In this document: piece by piece, positions 8,897-17,134 of the stretch
Position numbering within the stretch: position 1 is the first letter of the stretch
How the letters are laid out: every line of letters starts with the position of its first letter
NCBI GenBank assembly: GCA_963775625.1
Contig: CAVZJM010000016.1
Coordinates: 1-64,000, forward strand
Length of the DNA: 64,000 bases
DNA from: JAIBJN01 sp963775625
GTDB taxonomy: Bacteria > Actinomycetota > Thermoleophilia > Gaiellales > Gaiellaceae
Direction: 5' to 3'
Notes under the pieces: model-generated
Seen by the model: only the letters and a program-made list of their open reading frames with translations
The model's database searches: none
What the model was told of the DNA's origin: nothing
Position numbers and translations under genes: made by a program

Positions 8897-9958
8897 CTAG
8901 CTCGCGACCCCCGCGGTGCTGAAGGCGGGCATCACCTCGTTGGCGATGAGCTCCAGCTGCCCCTGCACGTCCGGGACGTCGACGTCCCTCTGCGCGAACA
9001 GCTTCAGGATGTAGGGGTCGGTGATGCAGAGGATCATGTGGTTGACGCCCGCCGACTCGAGCTCCTTGATCTGCGCGGCGCACTCCTCGGGGGTGCCGGC
9101 GATCGAGAGCTTCTCGGCGATCTCGGGCGTCGTCATCTCGTACGCCTTCTCGAGGTCGCCGGTCCCGAGGACCTCGACGATCGCCTTGACGTCGGCCGGG
9201 TCGATGCCGTGCGCCTCGAACTGCTCGTCCGGCTGGGAGGAGAGGTAGAAGGTGACGATCGCGCGCGCGGCCGTCTTCGCCTTCTCCGAGTCGGGCCCGC
9301 AGGTGACGACGCACCAGGCGCCGATGTCGAGCGTCTTCCAGTCGCGACCGGCGCTCTCGGCGCCGATCTTCACGTTCTCGACGACGTAGTCGTACCAGGC
9401 CTTGTTGTAGCCGAGGGCGCTGTGGACGCCGTCGGAGACCTCGCCGGCCAGCTGCATCGACTTGGGGCCTCGCATCGCGCCGATGTAGAGCGGCAGCCGC
9501 TCCTGCACGGGCCGCGCGAAGGTGAAGAGCCCGGCGTACTTGTGGAACTGACCGTCGTAGGTGATCACGCCCTCGTCGAGGAAGGTGCGCATGACCTCGT
9601 GCGCCTCCTTGACACGGGAGAACGGCTTGATCGTCTTCCAGTCGACGCCGTACTGCGAGAGCATCCCGAAGTTGCCGCAGGAGATCACGCCTTCGGCGCG
9701 GCCGCCGGTGAGCTCGTCCAGGGTGGCGAGCGCCTGGCAGATGAGCGTCGGCTCGCGGAGGTAGACGCTCGAAAGGTTGGGGCCGAAGCGGACGTTCTTC
9801 GTCTTGTCCGCCGCGGCCGCGTAGAGCAGCCAGAGGTCCTTGTGCCACGTCTCGTCGGCGGCATAGCACGCGTAGTAGCCCAGCTCGTCGGCCTTCTTGA
9901 TGTGCTCCAGCGAGTCGGTGAGCGGGTAGTCGAGCAGCGTCGTGTAGCTGAACTTCAT
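8897..9958 (-). CDS. LLM-class (luciferase-like) flavin or F420-dependent oxidoreductase
   Basis: A 353-residue TIM-barrel enzyme of the bacterial luciferase superfamily, which uses FMN or coenzyme F420. Family landmarks: MKFSYTTLLDYPLTDSLEHI at the N-terminus, NVRFGPNLSSVYLREPTLIC, RAEGVISCGNFGML, LPLYIGAMRGPKSMQLAGEV and a C-terminal IAGTPEECAAQIKELESAG. The ATG at 9958 overlaps the stop of the 92-residue gene by four bases (ATGA), so translation is coupled. In actinobacteria such enzymes often use F420H2, but the cofactor cannot be settled from the sequence. It probably carries out a hydride transfer on the same substrate route as the neighbouring flavoproteins. Confidence 0.9.
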   Translation of the reverse strand: MKFSYTTLLDYPLTDSLEHIKKADELGYYACYAADETWHKDLWLLYAAAADKTKNVRFGPNLSSVYLREPTLICQALATLDELTGGRAEGVISCGNFGMLSQYGVDWKTIKPFSRVKEAHEVMRTFLDEGVITYDGQFHKYAGLFTFARPVQERLPLYIGAMRGPKSMQLAGEVSDGVHSALGYNKAWYDYVVENVKIGAESAGRDWKTLDIGAWCVVTCGPDSEKAKTAARAIVTFYLSSQPDEQFEAHGIDPADVKAIVEVLGTGDLEKAYEMTTPEIAEKLSIAGTPEECAAQIKELESAGVNHMILCITDPYILKLFAQRDVDVPDVQGQLELIANEVMPAFSTAGVAS

Positions 9959-10233
9959 GTATTGCCTCCTTCGGTGGCTTCCGCCTCGATCTCCTCGAGG
10001 AGCTCCTCGCCGGAGACGACGCTGTCGGCGAAGTGGTCGTGCATCCACGCCAGGTGCTCCCAGCGGCTCTCGACGATCCGCAGGGTGTCCCAGGCCGGGA
10101 TGTCCTGCTGGGGCGTGTGCTCGGTCATGAGCGCCGGGTCGACCTCGTAGATGTGGTCGAAGCGCATGATCACGTCCTCCTTGATGCGCTTCGCCTCGGG
10201 CGGTTTCTGCGCGGAGAGCCTGAAGCCGATCAT
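9955..10233 (-). CDS. Small conserved-looking operon protein, unknown
   Basis: A 92-residue soluble protein with no signal, membrane segment or metal motif. It is basic at the N-terminus (RLSAQKPPEAKRIKEDV) and acidic at the C-terminus (EELLEEIEAEATE), with aromatic-rich middle segments (RWEHLAWMHDHF). It overlaps the genes on both sides by four bases (ATGA at 10230-10233 and 9955-9958), which is strong evidence that it is a real, translationally coupled member of the operon. It could be a structural subunit linking the GlcD-like flavoprotein and the luciferase-like enzyme. I recognise no family. Confidence 0.75.
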   Translation of the reverse strand: MIGFRLSAQKPPEAKRIKEDVIMRFDHIYEVDPALMTEHTPQQDIPAWDTLRIVESRWEHLAWMHDHFADSVVSGEELLEEIEAEATEGGNT

Positions 10234-11741
10234 TCGTCGCCCTCCTCGTAGGCCTGGTCGAGCAGGTACTTGCCGGGATTCATGATGTTGTTGGGGTCGA
10301 GCGTCCGCTTGATCTGCTTCATCACCTCGAAGCCGCCGCCGAGCTCGTCGGGGACGAGATCCACCTCGCCCTCCCGGCACGAGCCGTGGCACGCCGAGAT
10401 GGAGCCGCCGTGCTCGATGGCGATGCGGGCGATCTCGCGCTTCGCGTCGACCCAGGCGGCCCAGCTCTCGTCGTCCCACTTCATCTCCCAGATGCCGATG
10501 TCGATCTCGGTCAGGTAGTCCCCCCACGACTTGAAGGCCCCGTTCGTGTACGCGAACATGCCCCAGTCGTCGAACATGTCGAAGCGCTCGCGCAGGTCGG
10601 CGGCGACGGCATGCCACTTCTCGCGAACGGCGGGGAGCTGCGAGTAGAGGATCGCCGCGTCCTCGCAGTGCCAGCTCATGAGGGCGACCTGGCCGTCCCG
10701 TGTCCGCCCGTGCTGCGGCGTTGCGTAGCGGTCGTGCCGCGAGGCCCAGTCGCCCTGCGAGATCTCGTCGCCGAGGTACTCGCCGCCCGAAGCCTTGCCG
10801 ATCTTGAGCATGCGCTTCGCCGAGGCTCGGACCTCGTCGTCGTTCCCGTACATGGCGACAGCGACGACGGCCTGCACCGAGTCCGGCTGCGGGATGTACG
10901 CCTCGTCGTCGCGGCGGAGGTAGCGGACCTTCCACTCGTCGAAGAGGACGACCCCGGCGAGCGTCGCCGCGCCCGAGCGCGCGAACTCCCCGGTGGCCCG
11001 CCAGGCGTCCTCATAGGAGCGGTAGGAGTAGAAGGCGGAGAACTCCGCCTCCGGGCGCTTCACCAGCTCGAGCGTCGCCTCGGTGACGATCCCGAGCGTC
11101 CCCTGGTGGCCCATGAAGAGGTGCTTGAGCTGGAAGCCCGACGACGACTTGCGCGTCTTCTTCCCGCCGCCGTCGCCGACGCGGATGATCTCGCCGGTCG
11201 GGAGCACGATCTCGAAGCTGATCACGAGGTCGCGCGTATGGCCGAAGCGGCCGCCGATCAGCGACCAGCCGCTCGTGCCGATGCGCCCGCCGACGAGCGA
11301 GCATGGATACGACGCCGGGTCGTCCGGATAGATGAAGCCGAGGGGCTGCAGCTCCTGGGAGAGCTTCAGCATGTTGATCCCCGGCTGGACGGTGACCGTG
11401 CGGTCCTCGACGTCGATCTCGAGGATCTTGTCCATGAGCTTGATGTCGACCAGGATCCCGTGCTTCAGCGGCACCGCGCCGTCGGTCAGGCCCGTGGCGC
11501 CGGCACGCGGCACGACGGGTACGCGCGCCCGGTTGGCGAGCTTCACGACCTCGGAGATCTGCTCCGCCGACGTGGGCAGGACGACCGCCTGCGGGATGTA
11601 CTCCTCCCACTTGTGCTTCGGGAAGGGCGAGGGGACGCGGGCGCGGTTGAAGAGCGCCGAGCGGCCGGTGAAGACGTGGTCTGAGCCGCAGATGGCGACG
11701 AGCTCGTCGATCAGGGTGTCGGGAAGGGCGGCAACGGTCAT
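10230..11741 (-). CDS. FAD-binding oxidase, GlcD-like (PCMH-type)
   Basis: A 503-residue flavoprotein of the glycolate oxidase/D-lactate dehydrogenase type, oxidising a 2-hydroxy acid or related substrate. The PCMH FAD-binding fold runs from about residue 45 to 225 (VVLPTSAEQISEVVKLANRA, VVPRAGATGLTDGAVP, GRFGHTRDLVISFEIVLPTG, GHQGTLGIVTEATLEL). The C-terminal FAD-oxidase domain ends in the typical LDPNNIMNPGKYL. The stop of the upstream iron-sulfur gene is one base before this ATG, and the next gene starts inside its stop. Pairing with a CCG-domain iron-sulfur protein mirrors GlcD-GlcF, so electrons probably go to the membrane quinone pool or another acceptor through that partner. Confidence 0.9.
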   Translation of the reverse strand: MTVAALPDTLIDELVAICGSDHVFTGRSALFNRARVPSPFPKHKWEEYIPQAVVLPTSAEQISEVVKLANRARVPVVPRAGATGLTDGAVPLKHGILVDIKLMDKILEIDVEDRTVTVQPGINMLKLSQELQPLGFIYPDDPASYPCSLVGGRIGTSGWSLIGGRFGHTRDLVISFEIVLPTGEIIRVGDGGGKKTRKSSSGFQLKHLFMGHQGTLGIVTEATLELVKRPEAEFSAFYSYRSYEDAWRATGEFARSGAATLAGVVLFDEWKVRYLRRDDEAYIPQPDSVQAVVAVAMYGNDDEVRASAKRMLKIGKASGGEYLGDEISQGDWASRHDRYATPQHGRTRDGQVALMSWHCEDAAILYSQLPAVREKWHAVAADLRERFDMFDDWGMFAYTNGAFKSWGDYLTEIDIGIWEMKWDDESWAAWVDAKREIARIAIEHGGSISACHGSCREGEVDLVPDELGGGFEVMKQIKRTLDPNNIMNPGKYLLDQAYEEGDE

Positions 11742-11742
11742 T

Positions 11743-12975
11743 TCACACCTCGAATCCGGCCGCCTCGGCCACCAGCTCGAAGATGTCGAACACCTCGATC
11801 CCCTGCGCCTTCCCCTGCTCGGTGAGCGGCCGCTCCGACCAGGGGCACGCGGAGATCAGGGTGTCGACCCCGTCGAGCGCCGCCGCCTTCTCGATCCGGC
11901 GGCGGCTGATCTCCGCCGTCAGCTCCGGCTTCTCGGTCGCCAGGTTCGAGCCGGCGCCCGAGCAGTACGACCACTGCGTGACGTGGTCGACGTCGACGAA
12001 CGTGAGCCCCGGGATCGCCCGCAGGATCTCGCGCGGGGACTGCCACTTGCCCAGGCGCTTGTTCAGGCGGCACGGGTCGTGGTAGGTGACCGTCCGCTCG
12101 ATCGGCGTCGTCAGCTCGATCTTGCCCTCGCGGATCAGCTCCGCGACGAGGTCGACGCCGAGCACGATCTCGAACTCGTCGAAGTTCTCGTCCAGCGTCG
12201 GGTAGTGCTCGATCATCGTGATGTAGTCGTGCGGGTCGAGGCAGATGACGCGCTTCGTGCCCGTCTTGCGCCAGTCGATCATGTTGTGCTCGGCCATCTT
12301 GTGGGCGATCTCCACGTACCCGGTCTCCCACATCGGCCCGCCGCAGCACCACTGTTGGTTCATCAGCCCGAACTCGACGCCGGCGGCGCCGAGGAGGAGC
12401 GCCACCGCGCGCGGCACCGAGGGCCGGTAGAAGGCGGCCTCGCAGTCGGCGAAGAGCACCGTTTCCCCGCCGGTGGGGAGGTCGAGGCCTGTCGCCCAGG
12501 CGCGCACCTTGTTGCCCGAGGTCTCGGTGCGCCAGCCCAGGACCGGCTCGTTGCCCCACCGGTCGGTGAGCTCCGCCCAGTGTTTCCAGTTCTCCTGGTG
12601 GATGCCCTCCTCGACCGCGAGCGTCCGCATCGCCCGCACGACGTCGATCGTGCGCTGGCGGAAGCGATAGAAGTCGCCCGTGAAGAGCGTGTTCGGGCAG
12701 CGCAGCTCACAGGCGCCGCACATCGTGCAGTGCACGTAGTCCTCGGCGACGTCCTCGATCGTCAGGTGCCCTTCGTCCATCGCCACGACGTTCGCGTGGA
12801 ACGCTGTCGGGGTGTGGCGCTCGTCCCGCGTGACCTGCATCACCGGGCAGACCTCGCGGCAGAACTTGTGGCCCGAGCTGAAGCAGTTGTAGGCGGCGTT
12901 CCGCCACTCCTCGACGAGCTCGGCGGCGTGCCCGTTGGTCGTCCCTCCGGCGTCGGTGGTCTTCTCGGTCGCCAT
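11743..12975 (-). CDS. Iron-sulfur (Fe-S)-binding protein with CCG domains, GlcF/HdrD-like
   Basis: Electron-transfer subunit of 410 residues. The N-terminal region has cysteine sets for two 4Fe-4S clusters: CFSSGHKFCREVCPV near residue 31 and CTMCGACELRCP near residue 85. The C-terminal half has two CCG modules, the first with WCCGGPMWE and HDPCRLNKRLG, the second with YCSGAGSN and a closing ACPWSE motif. The ATG at 12975 is preceded by GAAGGAGGCC. It is the first gene of the five-gene operon (12975 to 6792). By analogy with GlcF, LldE and heterodisulfide reductase subunits it should move electrons from the adjacent flavoprotein; the terminal acceptor is unknown. Confidence 0.9.
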   Translation of the reverse strand: MATEKTTDAGGTTNGHAAELVEEWRNAAYNCFSSGHKFCREVCPVMQVTRDERHTPTAFHANVVAMDEGHLTIEDVAEDYVHCTMCGACELRCPNTLFTGDFYRFRQRTIDVVRAMRTLAVEEGIHQENWKHWAELTDRWGNEPVLGWRTETSGNKVRAWATGLDLPTGGETVLFADCEAAFYRPSVPRAVALLLGAAGVEFGLMNQQWCCGGPMWETGYVEIAHKMAEHNMIDWRKTGTKRVICLDPHDYITMIEHYPTLDENFDEFEIVLGVDLVAELIREGKIELTTPIERTVTYHDPCRLNKRLGKWQSPREILRAIPGLTFVDVDHVTQWSYCSGAGSNLATEKPELTAEISRRRIEKAAALDGVDTLISACPWSERPLTEQGKAQGIEVFDIFELVAEAAGFEV

Positions 12976-13032
12976 TGGCCTCCTTCGCTCGGTTGCGCCG
13001 ACTCTAGGACGAGTGCGGTAGAAATGCCAGTG

Positions 13033-13788
13033 ATGTCGGAGCGGAAGCCTGTCATTGGCCTCTCCCTGGGCCTGCACGATTTCGGCGACTACGCCGGAGT
13101 CGGCTTCCAGCGGCCCGTCGCCCTCGCCGGTGGGGTCGGCCTCGTCCTCCCACGGGTGAACGGACACCTCGATGACGCCCTCGACGTCTGCGACGGCGTC
13201 CTCCTCGGAGGCGGCCGCGACATCGACCCGGGCCGCTACGGCCAGGAGCCCTCCGAGCACCTGGCGCCGACCGAGCCGCTGCGCGACGCATTCGAGCTCG
13301 AGCTGACCGAGCGCTCGCTCGACCGTGGGCTCCCGATTCTCGGGATGTGCCGCGGCATGCAGGTCCTGAACGTCGCGCTCGGAGGCACGCTCGTCCAGGA
13401 CGTCGCGGTCAAGCCCGAGTGGGCCGAGCACCCGACCGACCGCGGCTGGAAGGCCTGGAAGGAGGTCGAGCGCACGTCGCTCGAGGGCTCCGACGAGGTG
13501 CCGCCGCACCCGCGGCACCTGATCACGATCGAGCCCGGCAGCCGGCTGCACGCCGCCCTCGGCGTCGAGGAGATCGAGGTCGACAGCTTCCACCACCAGG
13601 CGCTCGACGAGGTCGCCTCCGACCTGACCGTGGTCGCAACGGCGCCGGACGGCGTCGTCGAGGCGGTCGAGCTGGACGGCGAGCAGTACGTCCTCGCCGT
13701 CCAGTGGGAGCTGCAGGAGGAGTGGCGGGTCGACCGCCGCTTCCTCGAGCCGTTCGCCCAGTTCGTCGCCGCCGCCTCCAAGACGTAG
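13033..13788 (+). CDS. Peptidase C26 / gamma-glutamyl-GABA hydrolase-like (class I amidotransferase fold)
   Basis: A 251-residue protein of the PuuD family, which hydrolyses gamma-glutamyl bonds. The nucleophile elbow is GMCRGMQVLNV (Cys at about residue 106), the oxyanion region is GVLLGGGRDIDP, and the C-terminal catalytic pair lies in VDSFHHQAL (His) and AVQWELQEEW (Glu). An alternative start three codons upstream (13024) is possible; neither has a clear ribosome-binding site, so the mRNA may be leaderless. It is divergent from the iron-sulfur redox operon. In a genome that makes gamma-glutamylmethylamide, a gamma-glutamyl hydrolase could act on that pathway, but classical substrates such as gamma-glutamyl-GABA are equally possible. 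Confidence 0.88.
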   Translation: MSERKPVIGLSLGLHDFGDYAGVGFQRPVALAGGVGLVLPRVNGHLDDALDVCDGVLLGGGRDIDPGRYGQEPSEHLAPTEPLRDAFELELTERSLDRGLPILGMCRGMQVLNVALGGTLVQDVAVKPEWAEHPTDRGWKAWKEVERTSLEGSDEVPPHPRHLITIEPGSRLHAALGVEEIEVDSFHHQALDEVASDLTVVATAPDGVVEAVELDGEQYVLAVQWELQEEWRVDRRFLEPFAQFVAAASKT

Positions 13789-13860
13789 ATGCCTGACCGG
13801 CGATTCGCGCACTCGCGGTTGACGCCTTCGACGCGGCGCCGGCTCGTCACGCTCGCCCTT

Positions 13861-13882
13861 GCCCGTACCTTCGGGTACGGGC
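13861..13882 (+). terminator. Hairpin with TTCG tetraloop
   Basis: A perfect 9-bp stem (GCCCGTACC / GGTACGGGC) closed by the very stable C(TTCG)G loop, about 70 bases after the hydrolase stop and before the EamA gene. There is no T-run, as is common for actinobacterial terminators. Confidence 0.6.
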
Positions 13883-13956
13883 CACGGACGATCGCGACGC
13901 CCGGCTTGGTCGCAGCCGCCCCCGCCGAGCACCCGAACCACCGGCCAGACATCTAG

Positions 13957-14817
13957 ATGGGGATCGTCCTCGGCCTCACGGCCGCGTTGTCGTGGGGCTT
14001 CGCGGACTACTTCGCGGCGGTCGCGTCCCGGCAGGCCGGGCCGTTCCGGGTCGTCCTCGGCTTCCACCTCGTGGCGATGGTGCTCCTCGGTGGGCTGCTC
14101 GTCGTCACGGGAGAGGGGCTCTCGGACGTCTCGGGCGGCGACCTCGCCTGGTTCGCCGTGGTCGGCGTCCTCGGCGGGCTCTCCTACCTCGCCTTCTACC
14201 AGGCTCTCGCCATCGGACCGATCTCGATCGTGAGCCCGATCGTGTCGGCCTACGCCGCCGTAACTGTGGTCTGCGCCCTCCTGATCGGGGGCGAGACCCT
14301 CGCGCCGGGGGAGACCGCGGCGATCGTCGTGGTCATCCTCGGCGTCCTGCTCGCCTCCTCCGACCTGGCGCAGATGCGCACGCTCCACCGGATCGCCCTG
14401 CTCGGCATCCTGCTCGCGCTCGCCACTGCGGTTCTGATCGGTGTTTTCGTCTACGGCGTGGCCTACTTCAGCGCCGAGTACGGCTGGCTCGTCCCGATCG
14501 TCCTTGCGCGCGGCTTCTCGACGCTCTTCCTGGTGGCGGTGTCCCTGCGCGGCGGCCAGTGGCGCTTCCCCGACCGCTCGCCCTCCCTGCTGGCGATGAT
14601 CGCGCTGATCGCCGTCGTGGACACCGTCGGCTACGTGGCGTTCAACTTCGGCGTGCGCCACGCCGACACGTCGGTCGTCGCCACCGCGGCCGCGCCCTAC
14701 GCGGTCGTCCCGATCGTCGCCGGCGTCCTCCTCCTGCACGAGCGGCCGCGCGCGACCCAGTGGGCGGGCATCGCGCTCGTGATCGGCGGTCTCGTGCTGC
14801 TCGGGCTCGTTTCGTGA
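13957..14817 (+). CDS. EamA/DMT-superfamily transporter
   Basis: A 286-residue inner-membrane protein built from two EamA repeats, about ten helices in total. Each repeat starts with the family signature (LTAALSWGFADYFAAVASRQ at the N-terminus; LLGILLALATAVLIGVFVYG at the middle) and ends in a hydrophobic helix followed by a short charged loop. Members export metabolites, amino acids or drugs; nothing here identifies the substrate. ATG at 13957 follows a short spacer after a hairpin and has no strong ribosome-binding site. Confidence 0.88.
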   Translation: MGIVLGLTAALSWGFADYFAAVASRQAGPFRVVLGFHLVAMVLLGGLLVVTGEGLSDVSGGDLAWFAVVGVLGGLSYLAFYQALAIGPISIVSPIVSAYAAVTVVCALLIGGETLAPGETAAIVVVILGVLLASSDLAQMRTLHRIALLGILLALATAVLIGVFVYGVAYFSAEYGWLVPIVLARGFSTLFLVAVSLRGGQWRFPDRSPSLLAMIALIAVVDTVGYVAFNFGVRHADTSVVATAAAPYAVVPIVAGVLLLHERPRATQWAGIALVIGGLVLLGLVS

Positions 14818-14870
14818 CCTCGCGTCGGGGGTATCATCGGGTCGATCCTTCGATTCCCAAGGAGGGAAAC

Positions 14871-15197
14871 ATGATCAGCGAATCGGAGTTTCAGGATCTC
14901 CTGAGCAGGGAGGTCGTCGACAGCGACGGGAAGTCGGTCGGATACATCGAGACCGTCTTCAACGACCGCGCGACCGGGAGACCCGAATGGCTCGGAGTCA
15001 TGACCGGCACGTGGCGTCACCACCACCACCTCGTTCCCGTCTCGGACATCGAGCGGAAGGGCGTGACGGTGACGGTTCCGTGGTCGAAGGAGCAGGTCGA
15101 GGGCGCTCCCGACTACAGCGATCCCGATAGCCCCATCTCCGAGGAGCTCGAGCGGGAGGCCTACCGCCACTACGGACGGGAGCCGGCCGTCACCTAG
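14871..15197 (+). CDS. PRC-barrel domain protein
   Basis: A 108-residue cytoplasmic protein. Residues 1-75 form a PRC-barrel (DSDGKSVGYIETVFNDRATG, PEWLGVMTGTW, HHHHLVPVSDIER), followed by a charged helix SEELEREAYRHYG. Such proteins occur widely in actinobacteria and bind RNA, membranes or photosynthetic complexes; here the role is unknown. CAAGGAGGGAAAC precedes the ATG. The stop codon shares the palindrome CTAG with the stop of the convergent aminomethyltransferase-like gene (15194-15197). Confidence 0.85.
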   Translation: MISESEFQDLLSREVVDSDGKSVGYIETVFNDRATGRPEWLGVMTGTWRHHHHLVPVSDIERKGVTVTVPWSKEQVEGAPDYSDPDSPISEELEREAYRHYGREPAVT

Positions 15198-16300
15198 CTC
15201 CGCGGTCTCGTCTTCTGCGGGTCGTAGATCGGGAAGTCGTCCACGGTCGCCGAGACTGTGCCGTCGCCGAGGGCGACCTCCACCGTCTCGCCCTTCGCGG
15301 CGAGGCCCGAGTCCAGGCTGCCATGCCGATCACCTTGCCGAGGGTCGGGCTTTCCGCCGGGCTCGTCAGCGTGCCGGCCGGCTCGCCGTCCTTCGTCACG
15401 GCCGCGCCGTACTCGGGGACGTCGGAGCCGTCCACCGACAGCGTCACCAGCCGCTTCGGCGGGGCCTTCGCCGTCTCCGCCAGCGCCGTCTTCCCGTGGA
15501 AGTCGCCGGCGTCGAGCCGGATCACCTTGTCGAGCGACATGTCGAAGGGGTCGGTCTCGTGCTGGAAGTAGTCGTAGCCGATGAAGATCAACCCCGACTC
15601 GATCCGGAGCGTCTCGACGGCCGAGAGCCCGTACGGCTTCGCGCCCGCCTCGGTGAGGACGCCCCAGAGCTCCGCGGCGTAGTCCGGCTCGGTGAAGATC
15701 TCGTACCCGAGCTCGCCGGAGTAGCCGGTGCGGGAGACCCAGGCGGGGACACGGCCGACGTGCACCTGGTGCGGGAGGAAGCGGAAGTAGCCGAGGCTCT
15801 CGACGTCCTCGTCGACGAGGCCGGCGAGCAGCTCGCGGGAGCGCGGGCCCTGCAGCTGCACGTGCGGGAGCTTCTCGGTGATCGGCTCGATGGAGACGTT
15901 CGAGCCCGGAGGCGACGTCCCGCATGTGCTCGAGGTCGGAGTCGAGCGCGGTGATCACCCACGCGCTCGCGTCGGTGAACTTGAAGACCGTGCCGTCGCC
16001 GACCATCTTCCCGTTCCCGTCGCAGAAGGGGGCGTAGCGCACCTGGCCGATCTCGAGCCCGAGCATGTCGTTCGTGAAGATCCGGTCGGCCGCGGCGAGC
16101 GCGTCCGGTCCGGAGAAGTCCCATTTCCGCAGCGGCGACTCGTCCCAGACGCCCACGTCCTGGCGCACGGCGTGGTGCTCGGCGACCGCGTCGCCGAAGT
16201 CGGCCGGCCAGTACCAGCCTTCCCAGTCCATGAACTCGGCGCCGAGCTCGCGCTGGACGCCGTCGAAGGCCGTGCGGATGATCGCTGCGTCGGTGCTCAC
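15194..16300 (-). pseudogene. Aminomethyltransferase (GcvT)-like protein, two frameshifts
   Basis: Folate-binding GcvT-fold protein, about 368 residues if repaired. The N-terminal frame carries MDWEGWYWPADFGDAVAEHH and VWDESPLRKWDFSG. The middle frame carries VQLQGPRSRELLAGL, the folate-site segment SRTGYSGELGYEIF and AVETLRIESGLIFIGYD. The C-terminal frame ends with VDDFPIYDPQKTRPRS. Shifts are near 15905 and 15320. The reading is so well preserved on each side that indel errors are likely. It overlaps the upstream IclR gene by four bases. It belongs to the stand-alone aminomethyltransferase group related to GcvT and DmdA, so a tetrahydrofolate-dependent demethylation is plausible; the substrate is unknown. 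Confidence 0.8.
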
Positions 16301-17079
16301 TGTCCCTCCTTCGCCGTTGGGCGCCAGCCTAAAGCGTCGGAGACCGCCGCTGCATGGGCCAGTAGCGGCCCGACCGCGCGCGAGAGCGCCGGGCCCTTGA
16401 AGCGCGAGGCGGGCCCCTGGATCCCGAGGACCGCGGCGAGCTCCCCGCGGCTCCCGTGCACCGGCGCGGCGACGGCGTTGAGATCGTCCTCCCGCTCGCC
16501 CACCGCCTGCGCCCAGCCCTGCCGACGGACCCGGTCGACCTCGCGCGCCAGCTCGGCCCGGTCGACGACCGTCCGCTCGGTGAACGCCCGTAGGCGCCCC
16601 GGCGGGAGGGCCGCCGTGCCGAAGGCGAGCGCCACCTTCCCGGTGGCCGTCGCGTGGGCGACGCTCGGCCGCCCCACGCGCGCGACGCCCTGCACGGAGG
16701 AGGCGCTCTGGACGAAGTCGACGGTGATCGCGTCCGGATCGCCCGGCGCCGAGAGCGTGGCCGTCTCGCCGGTCTCCTCGGCGAGCGCGCGCAGGTGCGG
16801 ACGGGCGACCTCGCGCAGGTCGAGCCGGGCGAGCACCGCGTTCCCGAGCTCGACGAGCCGGAGACCCAGCCGGTAGCGGCCCGTCTCCACGACGTGCTCG
16901 GCCAGCCCGGCGTGGACGAGCGTTGCGAGCAGGCGCGACACCGAGCTCGGGTGGAGCCTCGTCCGCCGCGCGAGCTCGTTGGTGCCGAGCTCGCCGCCGT
17001 CGGCCAGCTCGTCGAGCACGGCCGCGGCCCGCTCGACCGCGGCGACGTGCCGCGTTGCTGGCGTTCCCGTCCGGGCCAT
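16297..17079 (-). CDS. IclR-family transcriptional regulator
   Basis: A 260-residue regulator. Residues about 10-70 form the winged helix-turn-helix (AVERAAAVLDELADGGELGT, RLHPSSVSRLLATLVHAGL), and residues 80-250 the IclR effector-binding domain with the conserved SVAHATATGKVALAFG and GWAQAVGEREDDLNAVAAPV segments. It overlaps the aminomethyltransferase-like gene (ATGA-type overlap) and is divergent from an FAD oxidoreductase. It most likely controls both from the 55-bp intergenic region, which contains an inverted repeat (17087-17104). Confidence 0.93.
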   Translation of the reverse strand: MARTGTPATRHVAAVERAAAVLDELADGGELGTNELARRTRLHPSSVSRLLATLVHAGLAEHVVETGRYRLGLRLVELGNAVLARLDLREVARPHLRALAEETGETATLSAPGDPDAITVDFVQSASSVQGVARVGRPSVAHATATGKVALAFGTAALPPGRLRAFTERTVVDRAELAREVDRVRRQGWAQAVGEREDDLNAVAAPVHGSRGELAAVLGIQGPASRFKGPALSRAVGPLLAHAAAVSDALGWRPTAKEGQ

Positions 17080-17086
17080 GGTACGG

Positions 17087-17104
17087 TCAGTATGTCAGAA
17101 CTGA
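17087..17104. promoter_or_regulatory. Candidate IclR operator (inverted repeat)
   Basis: TCAGT, eight bases, ACTGA, placed in the divergent gap between the IclR gene and the FAD oxidoreductase. Size and spacing fit a dyad for a dimeric regulator; binding is inferred. Confidence 0.4.
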
Positions 17105-17134
17105 AACACTATTGCCCAGGAGGCAACACACGCC

